NCBI GenBank assembly: GCA_049999765.1
Contig: JBNGIQ010008823.1
Coordinates: 1-47,985, forward strand
Direction of reading: 5' to 3'
DNA: 47,985 nucleotides
From: Phaeoceros laevis
Lineage: Eukaryota; Anthocerotophyta; Anthocerotopsida; Notothyladales
The position numbers and the translations under genes are program-made. Below the pieces are notes generated by a model that was given only the letters and a program-made list of their open reading frames with translations, had not been told where the DNA came from and ran no database searches. Shown here piece by piece: positions 19,115 to 28,355 of the stretch; position 1 is the first letter of the stretch; every line of letters starts with the position of its first letter.

Positions 19115-20004
19115 ATGGCTGCCGCAGCTGCTGCAGATGCTATCATTGCCTCCATCCGTCCTGCAGCTCCTCTTCCGCTGGAGGGTGATGCGCAGCTCCT
19201 GCATCCAGCGTCAGCCTGTAAGCTTATCTCCGGGTGTTGACAGGGATCAATCATTTTGCTGAGGTGTCGTTTTGTCAGAGACACTTTGCCTTTGAGTTTC
19301 CAGGAATGTGCTTACACAATGTGACTTCTGGCTTGCAGTGACGGATGACCAGCTGTCAATGTGAGTTTCTTTTGGTCACACTTTCACCGTGGTGTGGTGC
19401 AGCAAGTAATTCATGAACAAAGTACGTCGTGCTGTTTTCATTTACTTTGTGTTGGTACATCCTGATTGTTCAAAAGGCTCCACTTCCTGTTCAACCGCAA
19501 CCTGGAAAGAGCTATGCGGATCTTGGACAAAGGCGGTGTGCAACGCATTGTTGCTGAACCCAGCCAGAGGACAGCTTTTAAGGTCATGAATACAACAGTC
19601 CTTGTGCCCTGCTCAGGTGATGAGAGTCACAACAACTGTGTTCATCGTGCCCTAGATACTGATTGTGCAAAGTCCCTGGCTACCAGGTGTTAGGGGAGAC
19701 TAGATCCAGTGAGCTTTACCTCTGCTTCCCGCAGCATTTCTGCTCCTGCCAGAGCTTTTGGTTCGAGGTTGTGAATCGAGAAGAGCAGCTGCGGGTATGA
19801 GTGATTTCACCACGCACATTGATTTTCCTCTCTCTGTCCATGCACGTTATTACTGCTGACCTTCATCTTTTTTCCTCTTCTCACTTCCAGTGCAAGCACC
19901 AACTGGCTGCTAGCCTTGCAAACGCTCTCGAGATCTGCACAACCATATCTATTTCTGATGAGGAATTTGCCCTGCTATTATATGAATCTGCGGGGGTGGA
20001 ATAG
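19115..20004 (+). CDS. SWS1: SWS1/ZSWIM7-like SWIM zinc-finger protein (Shu complex)
   Basis: There are five small exons: 19115-19217, 19339-19360 (only 22 nt), 19477-19582, 19687-19794 and 19891-20004, with phases 1, 2, 0, 0, giving 150 residues, the family length (human ZSWIM7 is 140). LHFLFNRNLERAMRILD corresponds to the LKFLFG...ALDLVD region of ZSWIM7; then come IVAEPSQRTAFKVLGE and YLCFPQHFCSC. The SWIM motif CxC-n-CxH is Cys96, Cys98, Cys114, His116, formed across the last intron. SWS1 pairs with a RAD51 paralogue and supports RAD51/DMC1 filament formation in homologous recombination; the Arabidopsis counterpart is SSN2. The Ala-rich N-terminus is unremarkable. All splice sites are GT-AG. 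Confidence 0.9.
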
Positions 20005-21030
20005 CTGGGCCTACCTATCTCTCCGCTGTCCAACATTCCTGGGAAGTAGCAGATATACCCAACAATCATACGCATCGACCTCATCGGATGAATGGAATCA
20101 AACAGCACACTCTGAGTGGTAACTTGGCACTTGTGGGTACCTGAATTGCTTATTCTACGATCGAAGATGCTTTCAAAAGCTTGGGGCATGCAGGCTGCTG
20201 GCGGGTAAACAGAAGGCGCATATTACTTCTATTACTTCTGGACTATTGCTCGTCTGAGGTCCTCCTTTGCCAGGTTTCACATGAAGGGTCATTTTCCACC
20301 ACCCTTTGATCTTGCTGGTTATCTAAATTTCCCTGGCGGTGGTTCTGAGGCTTCTGCGTAGACTCTCACAGTCGAACATGCATGTGCAACTTGCTCTACT
20401 ACTGGACTGCATAGCTCCAACTTCCGCCCACCTTGAAGTGCCACTTGTCCAGATCCTATAGTCCTTTATTATGACGGAAGCCGAAGCTTTCCACGAGTCG
20501 GACAGGCAGTTTCTCCCTTGTCGTGTATTGGAAGCTTCCACGAAAGGTTGCAAGCAAATCTTATGTCTTTTGTGGCTGGAAAGGGAGGCTAAAAAAAGTG
20601 TTTTGATTAAAAATCTGTCTGTCGTTTCCTTCCAATTGGATACACTGTACCAGAGTATCTTGCAATAGGGCCGTGGCTCAACAGCATTCCTTCGCAAAAA
20701 GAGAAGACATTCTTGACAAATGTCAAGAACTCGCAGAGAGGTGGGGAAGGAAGAATTCTACCATACCATTCCAAGGCTAGTTTCCTTGTTTACCAGGGCA
20801 GTGCTTGGCAGAACTGCAGCAAGAAAGCAGTGTGAAGTCGTCTTAAATGCGAAGTTTACTTCCGTGAATTGCAAAAAACAATCGGCTTACATCTTGCTCA
20901 GCTCAAAAACTGGGCTCTGCCAGCAGCCAGATGAACTCACACTCCACATACACGAGGCTGATCAAAACCACAACTAGTCTGTGTAACTTCGCCTACTTTT
21001 GGTACAATATGTACAAAAGCTCGCCACTGC
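20005..21030. other. Convergent 3' region, SWS1 / ELIP
   Basis: The region lies between two converging genes and should contain both 3'UTRs. No further gene, RNA or repeat was recognised. Confidence 0.4.
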
Positions 21031-21840
21031 TCAGTGGATGAGAGCCGAGCCAGTGGCGAGTTCGAAAATAACCAGGCTGGCGAACCCGAGCATGGCAAGT
21101 CGCCCGTTCCAGCGCTCGGCCCTGGCATTGAAGGGTCCAAAGCGCCTGCTGTCGGGGGACTCTCCCCGCAGGATGGGGACCAGGGACGCGTAGGCGATGA
21201 CCTGCGCCACAGCCAGGAAGTAGAGGAGACCTGGGTTCCCCGGCGCTGTCACCTGTTCGATCACTGACTGCTTGGTGGTGTACTCTGTCACAAAGGCCCA
21301 CAGCGCTCCCACCATAGCCTGCGCCACCGCATCAATTGTCGGTCAAGAGTTTCCTCAAGAGCGCCAACCAGCGCGACTGGCAAGGACCGTTCATGGAAGA
21401 AGTGATGCAGCTAGCTAGCTTACCAGGCGGCCATTAATCGTCTCGGGGCCGGCGCCGTCGAAGGCCATCTGGCTGAGGAAGGAGGAGTCGCCGGTTTCCG
21501 GGCGGCGATCGACCTCGGGACGAGGGATGGTGGTGCCTTGGTGGGGGATTGTTCCCACCACAGACCGCTTCTCCGACTCGTCCCGCTCCTGGTGCTGGAG
21601 GACCGACTCCCGGGTGATGGAGACCTTGGTCATGTCCGCCACCTTCTGGGCCTGCGTGGCCGGGCCGTCGCGATCTGCTCGCACCCGCAAGGCGACCATC
21701 CTGCCGCTGGTGCTGGCAATCGGGGAGCTGCTGGACACCGCCACTCCTCTGAGACTGGTGCTAGCGCTGCTGGAAAATGGCCGCAATGCGCTGCCCGCCA
21801 TAGCTACTGGAGACATGGTGGAAGCCGAGGCTGCTACCAT
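21031..21840 (-). CDS. ELIP: Early light-induced protein (ELIP), LHC superfamily
   Basis: There are two exons, 21840-21424 and 21318-21031 (93-bp intron, phase 0), giving 234 residues. Residues 1 to about 55 are Ser/Ala/Thr-rich and low in acidic residues, a typical chloroplast transit peptide ending near ALRVRA. The splice joins TINGRL to AMVGALWAF, recreating the chlorophyll-binding LHC motif of helix 1. Helix 2 is LLYFLAVAQVIAYASLVPIL, and helix 3 contains ERWNGRLAMLGFASLVIFEL, a second LHC motif. The three-helix layout with paired motifs at helices 1 and 3 is diagnostic of ELIPs, thylakoid photoprotective proteins induced by high light, desiccation and cold. In spore plants these genes are often multicopy; only one is present here. 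Confidence 0.93.
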
Positions 21841-22108
21841 TGCTGCTACTGGGATTGGGCGGAAGTTGACGTTCGTCCGGTGAGGAAGGAGGAGGCCCGG
21901 GGAGTCGCGGGCAAGCTTTCAAGAGATCGAGGAGGAAGAAGTCCGAATGATAATGCGGAGAAGAGAATTGTGAGCAGGAAGCAGAACACAGAGCAGATGT
22001 TGTGAGCTAGGGAACGGCTTGATGAGCAGGGGGAGCTTGCCCGGTCCCTTATGTACCACACTGGGGCATCTGCGTTGTCGCAGCCGCTTCCGCTCGGGAG
22101 CTATCCCG

Positions 22109-22117
22109 ACGTGGGTC
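22109..22117. promoter_or_regulatory. ACGT-core (ABRE/G-box-like) element upstream of ELIP
   Basis: ACGTGGGTC (GACCCACGT on the gene strand) lies 270 bp upstream of the ELIP start codon. ACGT-core elements bind bZIP factors such as HY5 and ABFs, which drive ELIP genes in other plants. The match is short and could be chance. Confidence 0.35.
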
Positions 22118-22544
22118 ACTGCACGAAAGACAGTTAGCCCCGCCACTTGTCATGTTTAACAACTTCTTTACTTCTTTTTTCTCCCCCTCTTGTTGTATGT
22201 TCATTGGCAGACAGCATCTAGGATTTGAGCATCCAGAATCGAGCTAGGTACACTGCTACAATTGAACGGCTAAGGAAGTGCAAGTGTGGGAAGCAAGAAG
22301 CTTCATAGCATGCTCAAAGGTGTGAACAGGAAATGATAAATCTTTGCAAAAAATACCACATTTAATCTCTTGCTTCTCCTAGTGTTAGTAGAGTTCAACA
22401 TCTACATGGGTTCTATTGCAACTAAATATTCCAGTTTACTAAAAGTTTTGGGAAAAAAAGGACATACATAATAGTGGTTTCAAATTTTACATGGCAGTCC
22501 TCATTTGCCACATCCTCAATGAAGCGTGCTTGGAGGCGGAGGAA

Positions 22545-22618
22545 AGCTGGGTGTGGTGTGATAGCCCCCTGACCAATTCATAGCTGGGTGTGGTGTGATA
22601 GACGCCTGACCAATTCAT
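22545..22618 (+). repeat. Tandem duplication, 37-bp unit x 2
   Basis: Units 22545-22581 and 22582-22618 (AGCTGGGTGTGGTGTGATAG...CCTGACCAATTCAT) differ at only two positions, indicating a recent duplication in intergenic DNA. Confidence 0.9.
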
Positions 22619-23321
22619 GGCCCAATCGGCCATTGGGCCAAACTCTCAGGGGTGAGCCGTCGTGGAGTTGATCATCCTCATCACTCTATTGGGTTATCAT
22701 CTTCCACACTGGGCTGGGGCCTAGTTCCCAAGGTAGGGAGAGTGTTGGTGACACTAAGTGCCAATCAAACGAAAATCTTCTAATGAAATGGGGACATCAT
22801 GTTCATTGCATAATATTTCTTTGTGTAATATGTGGGGCTACCATATGGAATCTTTCTCAATTTCATATTTAAATGCACATTATTTTTTTTACAATTCAAC
22901 ATCTTCAAAGAAGTATGCAACGTAAGGAACTATTCCTACAACACAATATTTAGCAAATCAAAAATCTTCTAAGAGTATGTAAAGTAGAAACTATGCCTAC
23001 TAGAGTGACAACACAAATTACACAATGGTGTGTAAAGACTTGCTATCAAAATGCTAGAGTTTGATCCTCAACATGGGTTGGTGAAGGTTGCTCACATTTT
23101 CAATTTCCAATAGATAGAAGGTTGTCTATAGAGGTGCCGGCAGCGGTGTAGTATTTCTCGGATAGACATCCTTATCCCCTGATTGCCCGGGTTGAAATAG
23201 GTCAGCAAATCTCGAAGCAATTGAACCATAGCAAATGAATTTCAACGACAACAAGTGAGCTCAAGAAAATAGTTTTTCACGTGTAACCAAAAAAGTTTTT
23301 TTAGTGTAACCAAGAAAATAG

Positions 23322-24821
23322 TTAACTTGCCATGTACTTACACAAGCTTTGAATACTTGCAAAATTGGCAGCTGCATAAGGCTTCCTAGGATTGTTTTCT
23401 TGCAGCCATGTCGCCAACCATTCCTGAACGAACTTTTAAGGATGAACCAGCATCTTGTACACTTCATTCATGTATAGTATATTATATTTTAGTTGAATCC
23501 ATGCCATCTGAAACACAAAACCATGGTGGATACAATTGCCTCGAGGGGATCTGATGAAGGCTTTCTCTTAGCAAATTCAGTAAGACCGCGGATTAATATA
23601 GGTTGGAGTTGTTGGACAAACATTTGTGTGCACTGATCTGCCTTAGGAATTGGCTCCAATGGAACTATATGAAGAAACAAGCCCACAGCCACATATCAAT
23701 GCATGTATCCATGCTAGTAAGGACTCCTCCAGGTTCCAATGAAGCATGTCCAAAAGGCGGCTGTTCTTTCAACAGGTTCCAATGAAGGGGAATTTGGGAA
23801 TTTATAAGGCATCGTTGGCTAGACAATTACTATTTGGCCACGGAAAGAAAAATCTGATTTCTTTGTGAACATGGTTGAGGGTGTCACTGCCATGAACAGC
23901 ATTGTATCGTCCATCCAATCCAAATAGAGCACGAATGCTGCAAAAGTTTCCCCTTACCGCTATGAGTCTCAAGGGATCAGCTACCTACAGTCAGACGTTT
24001 CAGCAAAGCAGAACTGGAAGTTACCGTCACCTCTTTGGAGCTTCCTTCCTTGCCCTATTGGAGTCTTTTGGACCCATTAAGGTCCTCCACGCTTCCACCG
24101 CATGCTCCTTTTGTAGTACAAAGACATAGATAGGGCCACTAGAAGTCCACCAACAGCAATCTCAACCACTTTTTCTCACCAGTAGACTTCGCTGACATCT
24201 CCCAGTTTTAAAGTAACAAGCAGGCAGAAGATAGTGCTAACCTGCTGAGGTATCGAACCAGGACATTGAAGTACGGCTTCGATGCATGCTCTTTGTAGAA
24301 GTCTGCTGCTCTTAGACGAGTCAGCTGCAAATCAAACCCAACTACCATACTCAACCTGCTTTCTTCACCTAAGCAGGAAAGCTCAGTTCTTAAAAACGCG
24401 TGTCATATGGACTTACATGTACGTGCTTAGAGGCAATGACGACAAAGCCATTTGTGTGCATCATATACTGAATCTCATGAGCGTGTCCTTTGATGACAGC
24501 TTCAGGCTTGATGAAGGCCAGTGTCATCTCCGTGGAAAATTTCTTGAATTTTTCCACCCCCACATCGTCCTTCCACGGAGCCCATTGGAAGTCGAGAGGT
24601 TGCAATGGCAGCAGAGCCATGCCAGTCCTGTTCTCAAACCCAGGCTTAGGTGGAGGTGGTGGGGGCTCGGGCGGGGCCTCTTCTGTGGGTGGCACTGCAT
24701 TTCCGGCTTCGGCGGCCAACTTGGATGCCCTTTTGGATAGAGATGCCCTCGGAGCTCCAGCAGCAGCAGCTACACTTGCCTTCTTCGATAACCTTTTAGC
24801 TGGGACGGCTAGCGTGGCCAT
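23322..24821 (-). CDS. NME5: NME5-like axonemal NDK-domain protein with Dpy-30 tail
   Basis: Six exons: 24821-24417, 24324-24242, 24138-24031, 23937-23831, 23664-23534, 23423-23322, all GT-AG with consistent phases, giving 311 residues. Residues 1-95 are Ala/Lys/Pro-rich and probably disordered (a run of Pro near 53-58). The nucleoside diphosphate kinase domain (about 98-232) has LAFIKPEAV, YKEHASKPYF, the WRTLMGP helix and NAVHGSD with catalytic His214. The region FFFPWPN followed by PLEPIPKADQ matches the NME5-specific link. A Dpy-30-like motif follows at about 246-296 (LQPILIRGLTEFAKRKP, then EWLATWLQENNPRKP), assembled from exons 5 and 6. NME5 orthologues, including Chlamydomonas RSP23, are radial-spoke proteins of motile cilia, so expression in sperm cells is expected. 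Human NME5 is about 212 residues; the extra length here is N-terminal. Confidence 0.9.
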
Positions 24822-25337
24822 TGCAGTGAACTCTCAGAAGATCTCGGAAGTCGATGTGCTCAGCCGCCTTCAGTTGACTGCAGGAGCCTTCTCCTCTCGC
24901 CTTCCGCCATTCCTGCGATGGGCTCCAGCGATTTGCCTCCACCAACCGAAGCAATCTTCAGCCGCGCTTGATTATTGGATTAAGAGCACTCGGTTAGGAA
25001 GAGTTGGGCAGTGCCCCAGCAGTCGGATGCGAGAGCGCACGTTTGCTACCCACGCTTTCCCCAGGCAAGTTACCACCCCAACGTCAAGTGCGGGCCTGCT
25101 ACCCTCTCAGGAAGATGAAAAGGTACATCCAGAGCGGCAGCGACCTGCAGCCGGACAACTAAGGAGCTCTGGAGAGGATGCCCACCTGGTGGAACATTGT
25201 GTGCCTTGCTACGGGCGAGCCTGTTCTTTCCTGTCAACGCCCTGGTTTCCTAACGACCTGAATTTTGAGAGAAACTAGGGCTGAGGGCCCGCTGGGCCCT
25301 TATCCCTCAGCTATGCGAATCATTTGCAATTTTGCAT

Positions 25338-25396
25338 ATGCTGGCTTGCGTTATGCTGGCTTGCGTTACCATTCGCTGCAAGTGGTAACGCAAGCC
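25338..25396. repeat. 15-bp direct repeat leading into a perfect 14-bp stem hairpin
   Basis: ATGCTGGCTTGCGTT is repeated head-to-tail at 25338-25352 and 25353-25367. The second copy overlaps the left arm GGCTTGCGTTACCA (25358-25371), which pairs perfectly with TGGTAACGCAAGCC (25383-25396) around an 11-nt loop. It has no stop-like T-run and no assigned role. Confidence 0.8.
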
Positions 25397-25424
25397 ACCA
25401 AATAGAATCAGGCGGCAGCAAATT

Positions 25425-25489
25425 AAGCTTAATTCTGTAAGCGAAGGAACTGCAAATGAAGCTTAGTTCTGTAAGCGAAGGAACTGCAA
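25425..25489 (+). repeat. Tandem duplication, 34-bp unit x 2
   Basis: AAGCTTAATTCTGTAAGCGAAGGAACTGCAAATG (25425-25458) is followed directly by AAGCTTAGTTCTGTAAGCGAAGGAACTGCAA (25459-25489), with one mismatch over the 31 bases compared. Confidence 0.9.
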
Positions 25490-26124
25490 GGAGGGCAGTT
25501 ATCGAACTGCACTGTCGAGGTCACGACAACAAGGCACACCGAGAGTTCACCACCAGAAACGGTTTGATATCTAACGCGACTCTTGTGCTCTTCCAATCAG
25601 GCAGCACCCAGCGGTCAGAAAACAATCATGTCCTAGAAAGGATCAAGATTTAACGCCCAAATTGTAGTGAGAGCAGTCACAAGTTGAAGTCAGGACTCAG
25701 GACTGTATCTTCGAGGAGCTCTCAACGAGCCAGCACTCTACAAAACGAAAATTGGTACCAGAGACCTAATCTGGGTATACATACCGATTGCATCTAAGAG
25801 TCTGCAGACAAGCAAAAACGTACTGAATTTCTGAATGCGAAAACTACCCGACATTTATAGACATAATGGGCCTGTTCAGGAACAATTTGAGAGGTAACAG
25901 ATTTCCCCTTCCCACGGTGATCTTGGCAGCTGCAATATATCCACCGCCATCATATACTCCCCTCTGTTGAAATGCTCAATGAGCAACAAGGCAGGCTGGG
26001 GCCGTCCATCTTCCATTGTGAGCATCTCGATGCTCGTTGCGGATGTGGCGAAGTGCCAACGGACTTGATACTCAGCCCTTGTCAGGTCCTGCTCACCCTT
26101 ACTGATGAGCTGATTACTTGCAAG

Positions 26125-26898
26125 CTAGTTGCCACCAAACAGATATCCCAAAGACGAGCCACCTCCTGGTGCAGCATGAACCTTTGTCGAAGGGCGATCC
26201 TGAGAGAACGAGGACAAAAGAAATGATTACACAACGAGATTCGATTAGGATCAGACAACGACAAGGGACATAAATATGCCAGAACTATCCAGATAATCAA
26301 CCAAAATTTCGGCGATGACTAGGACTCCTAGCTCCCTTCACACTACGATGCGAACCTAGAACAGGACCTTAAAGTCGAAGGTACAACGTTCAAACACGCG
26401 CTCCTCGAAATTTAAAAGGTTCAAACAAAAAACCGAGTACGTCACAAGAGTTTAACTAGCGGGCAAGGGCACTCGAGATAGCGAACATCTTTAACTGGTA
26501 AGCTTATGTTCAAGCCAGCTACTGTTGACGCCAGAGACGTCATGCACAAAAAAAAATCAGGGAGGCACGGGAGGCTATAGTAAGGCAAGACCTGGATGTG
26601 AGAGACTAACCGTGATGAAGTTTCCGGTGTTTTGGCCGTCGGCACGATGATAGTTGTTGGAAGTCCTGCCAAGAGTGCTTCCCACCTCTAGGGGTTTGGC
26701 GGTGTCATGTTCCGTAGGCACTCCCGCCGGAGGCCTCTCCGGAGCCCTGGAGATACCAGCCGGTGGCAGATTTTGCGGGGCCTTCTCTTGCGCGGGACCT
26801 TTGGTAGCGGGTGCAGGCCTGCTGCTTCCCTCCTCTGCGGATCCAAACAGGTATCCGAGCGAGCTCTGTCCTCCTCCGCTGCTAACACCGCGCCCCAT
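26125..26898 (-). CDS. SP1L: SPIRAL1-like microtubule-associated protein
   Basis: Two exons, 26898-26611 and 26199-26125, are joined in phase 0 across a 411-bp intron, giving 120 residues. The start MGRGVSSGGGQSSLGYLFG is the family's conserved N-terminal repeat. The C-terminal block SNNYHRADGQNTGNFIT is completed across the splice by DRPSTKVHAAPGGGSSLGYL, the second copy of the GGGSSLGYLFG motif. The middle is Pro/Ala-rich. SPIRAL1 proteins bind plus ends and lattices of cortical microtubules and control cell-expansion direction. An in-frame upstream ATG (26922) is probably not used: a good acceptor (TTCGCAG at 26912-26906, reading leftward) lies just before the chosen ATG, suggesting a 5'UTR intron, as is common in this family. 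Confidence 0.93.
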
Positions 26899-28355
26899 GC
26901 TTCCTCTGCGAACAAAGCTCAAGCATCAAGAAACGACCGTGCCTAAGATCTAACCTGCTTCAAGGCACATTGCCGACTAAAACACGGCCAACTAGAGCAA
27001 CCAGCGGCTTTCCGAAGCAGGAACTGCCGAAAAGACAAACGCAGCAGGAAAGGGAAGCCACGGCAGTATGCGAAGAGCGGCAAGGGAAAGACGCATTGCA
27101 CATGAAACAAAACAACCAAAGCAGCCTGCCAACCTCCACAGGCTAGGCCAGATGCAGAGCAAAGCAGACAGCNNNNNNNNNNNNNNNNNNNNNNNNNNNN
27201 NNNNNNNNNNNNNNNNNNNNNNNNNNNNNNNNNNNNNNNNNNNNNNNNNNNNNNNNNNNNNNNNNNNNNNNNAAGCAGACAGCAACAGGCGAGCAGCGCA
27301 TGCTAACCGTGCAGAAGCGGCGGAATGCGGACGCAGAAGGGGCGGGGGCACACCGAGCTTCCTCCTCACTGGCCGCGGAAGAGACTGGCGCAGCAGAGCG
27401 ACAACCGGAGAAGAGAGACGATGGGAGAAAAGGAAGGTAACGCGCGCTGAGGGAGGGAGGGAAGGGAGTTCTAACCCCGCCGTCTTACCGAAACCCCTAT
27501 TTCAAATGTGGCATTTACGCGCTAACTACAGTTATAGCGGTGGAACGGGGGTGGGTACGAAACCGACCGTTCCGTTGACATATCACAGCCGCGGCCCCAC
27601 ACTCCAAAACGGGCAGAGAATCATGTGCCCGCCCACGATCTCTCCCCTGCCCCACATCAAGCTCGCCCCGTTTGCTCATGATCGATGAAGTTAGGTGTAG
27701 CAAATCATGGGCTTCTTGAAGGCTCACCCACTGTTGATCGTGCTACACACAAAGACAGCTCAAGAGGCAATCAACTTTTCCACTTCTATGCAATTCAAGG
27801 ACCTCCCTACTCATGAAGTTATTGACGAAGAAGAAGAAGATTCTTTACTACGTGCTTGTTATTGAAGTTATTGAAGTAACATTAACTTCCATCGGGCTGG
27901 AAATTCAAACATTGGAGCTTCCGAAGCATATTATCAGTCAAGAGTGCTCTGCAGACAGTGTGCAAACTGCCAGTATCAATCTATCTCCCTCCTCCTACTG
28001 TAAATGGAGTGAAGCGAATCTCCAGATTGTAACCTCCCCAGGGAGTCGGAGAGACTCTCCTGGGCGCCTTCCAGTGCAAGCTTTTCTGAAATGATGGCCC
28101 TCATGGCTTGCTTTTTTGCCCAGGGTAGCGGGGCTGCCTGCAAGACCATATCCGTTCACGTTAAGGAGGTCTCTTTCTGATGACACAGTGGAACTACCTG
28201 TAGTTTCACCCCACAACAACCATATGATGAACAGCCAAATTCCAGACAGCTCACCATGGGGCCACGACCTTCACTGGCAGCCAGATTCGCGATGTCGTTC
28301 TGTAGGGTCGTTGGGTAGCGTCGAGACAGCCACTCACACGCCCATAACAATCGCC
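26899..28355. other. SPIRAL1-like promoter/5'UTR, gap, and intergenic DNA
   Basis: The likely 5'UTR intron and promoter of the SPIRAL1-like gene are here, interrupted by the N gap. The right half (27500-28355) shows no gene. Frames that cross the gap are artefacts. Confidence 0.4.
27173..27272. other. Assembly gap (100 N)
   Basis: Exactly 100 N, the customary placeholder length for a gap of unknown size. The last bases before it and the first after it share AAGCAGACAGC, so contig ends may overlap or a repeat may have blocked assembly. Confidence 0.98.

Larger units (their letters stand above)
21841..23321. other. ELIP upstream region and NME5-like 3' region
   Basis: The left few hundred bases are the ELIP promoter/5'UTR. 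From about 22150 the DNA becomes AT-rich and carries a short tandem repeat (separate entry). No further gene was found up to the NME5-like stop at 23322. Confidence 0.4.
24822..26124. other. Intergenic, NME5-like upstream / SPIRAL1-like downstream
   Basis: The region contains the NME5-like promoter and SPIRAL1-like 3'UTR. A clean hairpin and two tandem duplications (separate entries) lie in it. Frames running over 24490-25278 are antisense to NME5 exon 1 and then low-complexity. Confidence 0.4.

Noticed and set aside
22150-23320. Possible gene in AT-rich intergenic DNA
   Set aside because: No frame longer than a few dozen codons with motifs; splice-like sites do not join into a coherent protein.
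23489-23692. Stand-alone 67-residue minus frame
   Set aside because: It is exon 5 of the NME5-like gene plus flanking intron, not a separate gene.
24490-25278. Long plus-strand open frame overlapping the NME5-like first exon
   Set aside because: Antisense to a well-supported exon, then Ser/Ala/Arg-rich without recognisable features.
27068-27688. Open frames reading through the N gap
   Set aside because: The frame across 100 N is meaningless; flanking sequence is probable 5'UTR/promoter.
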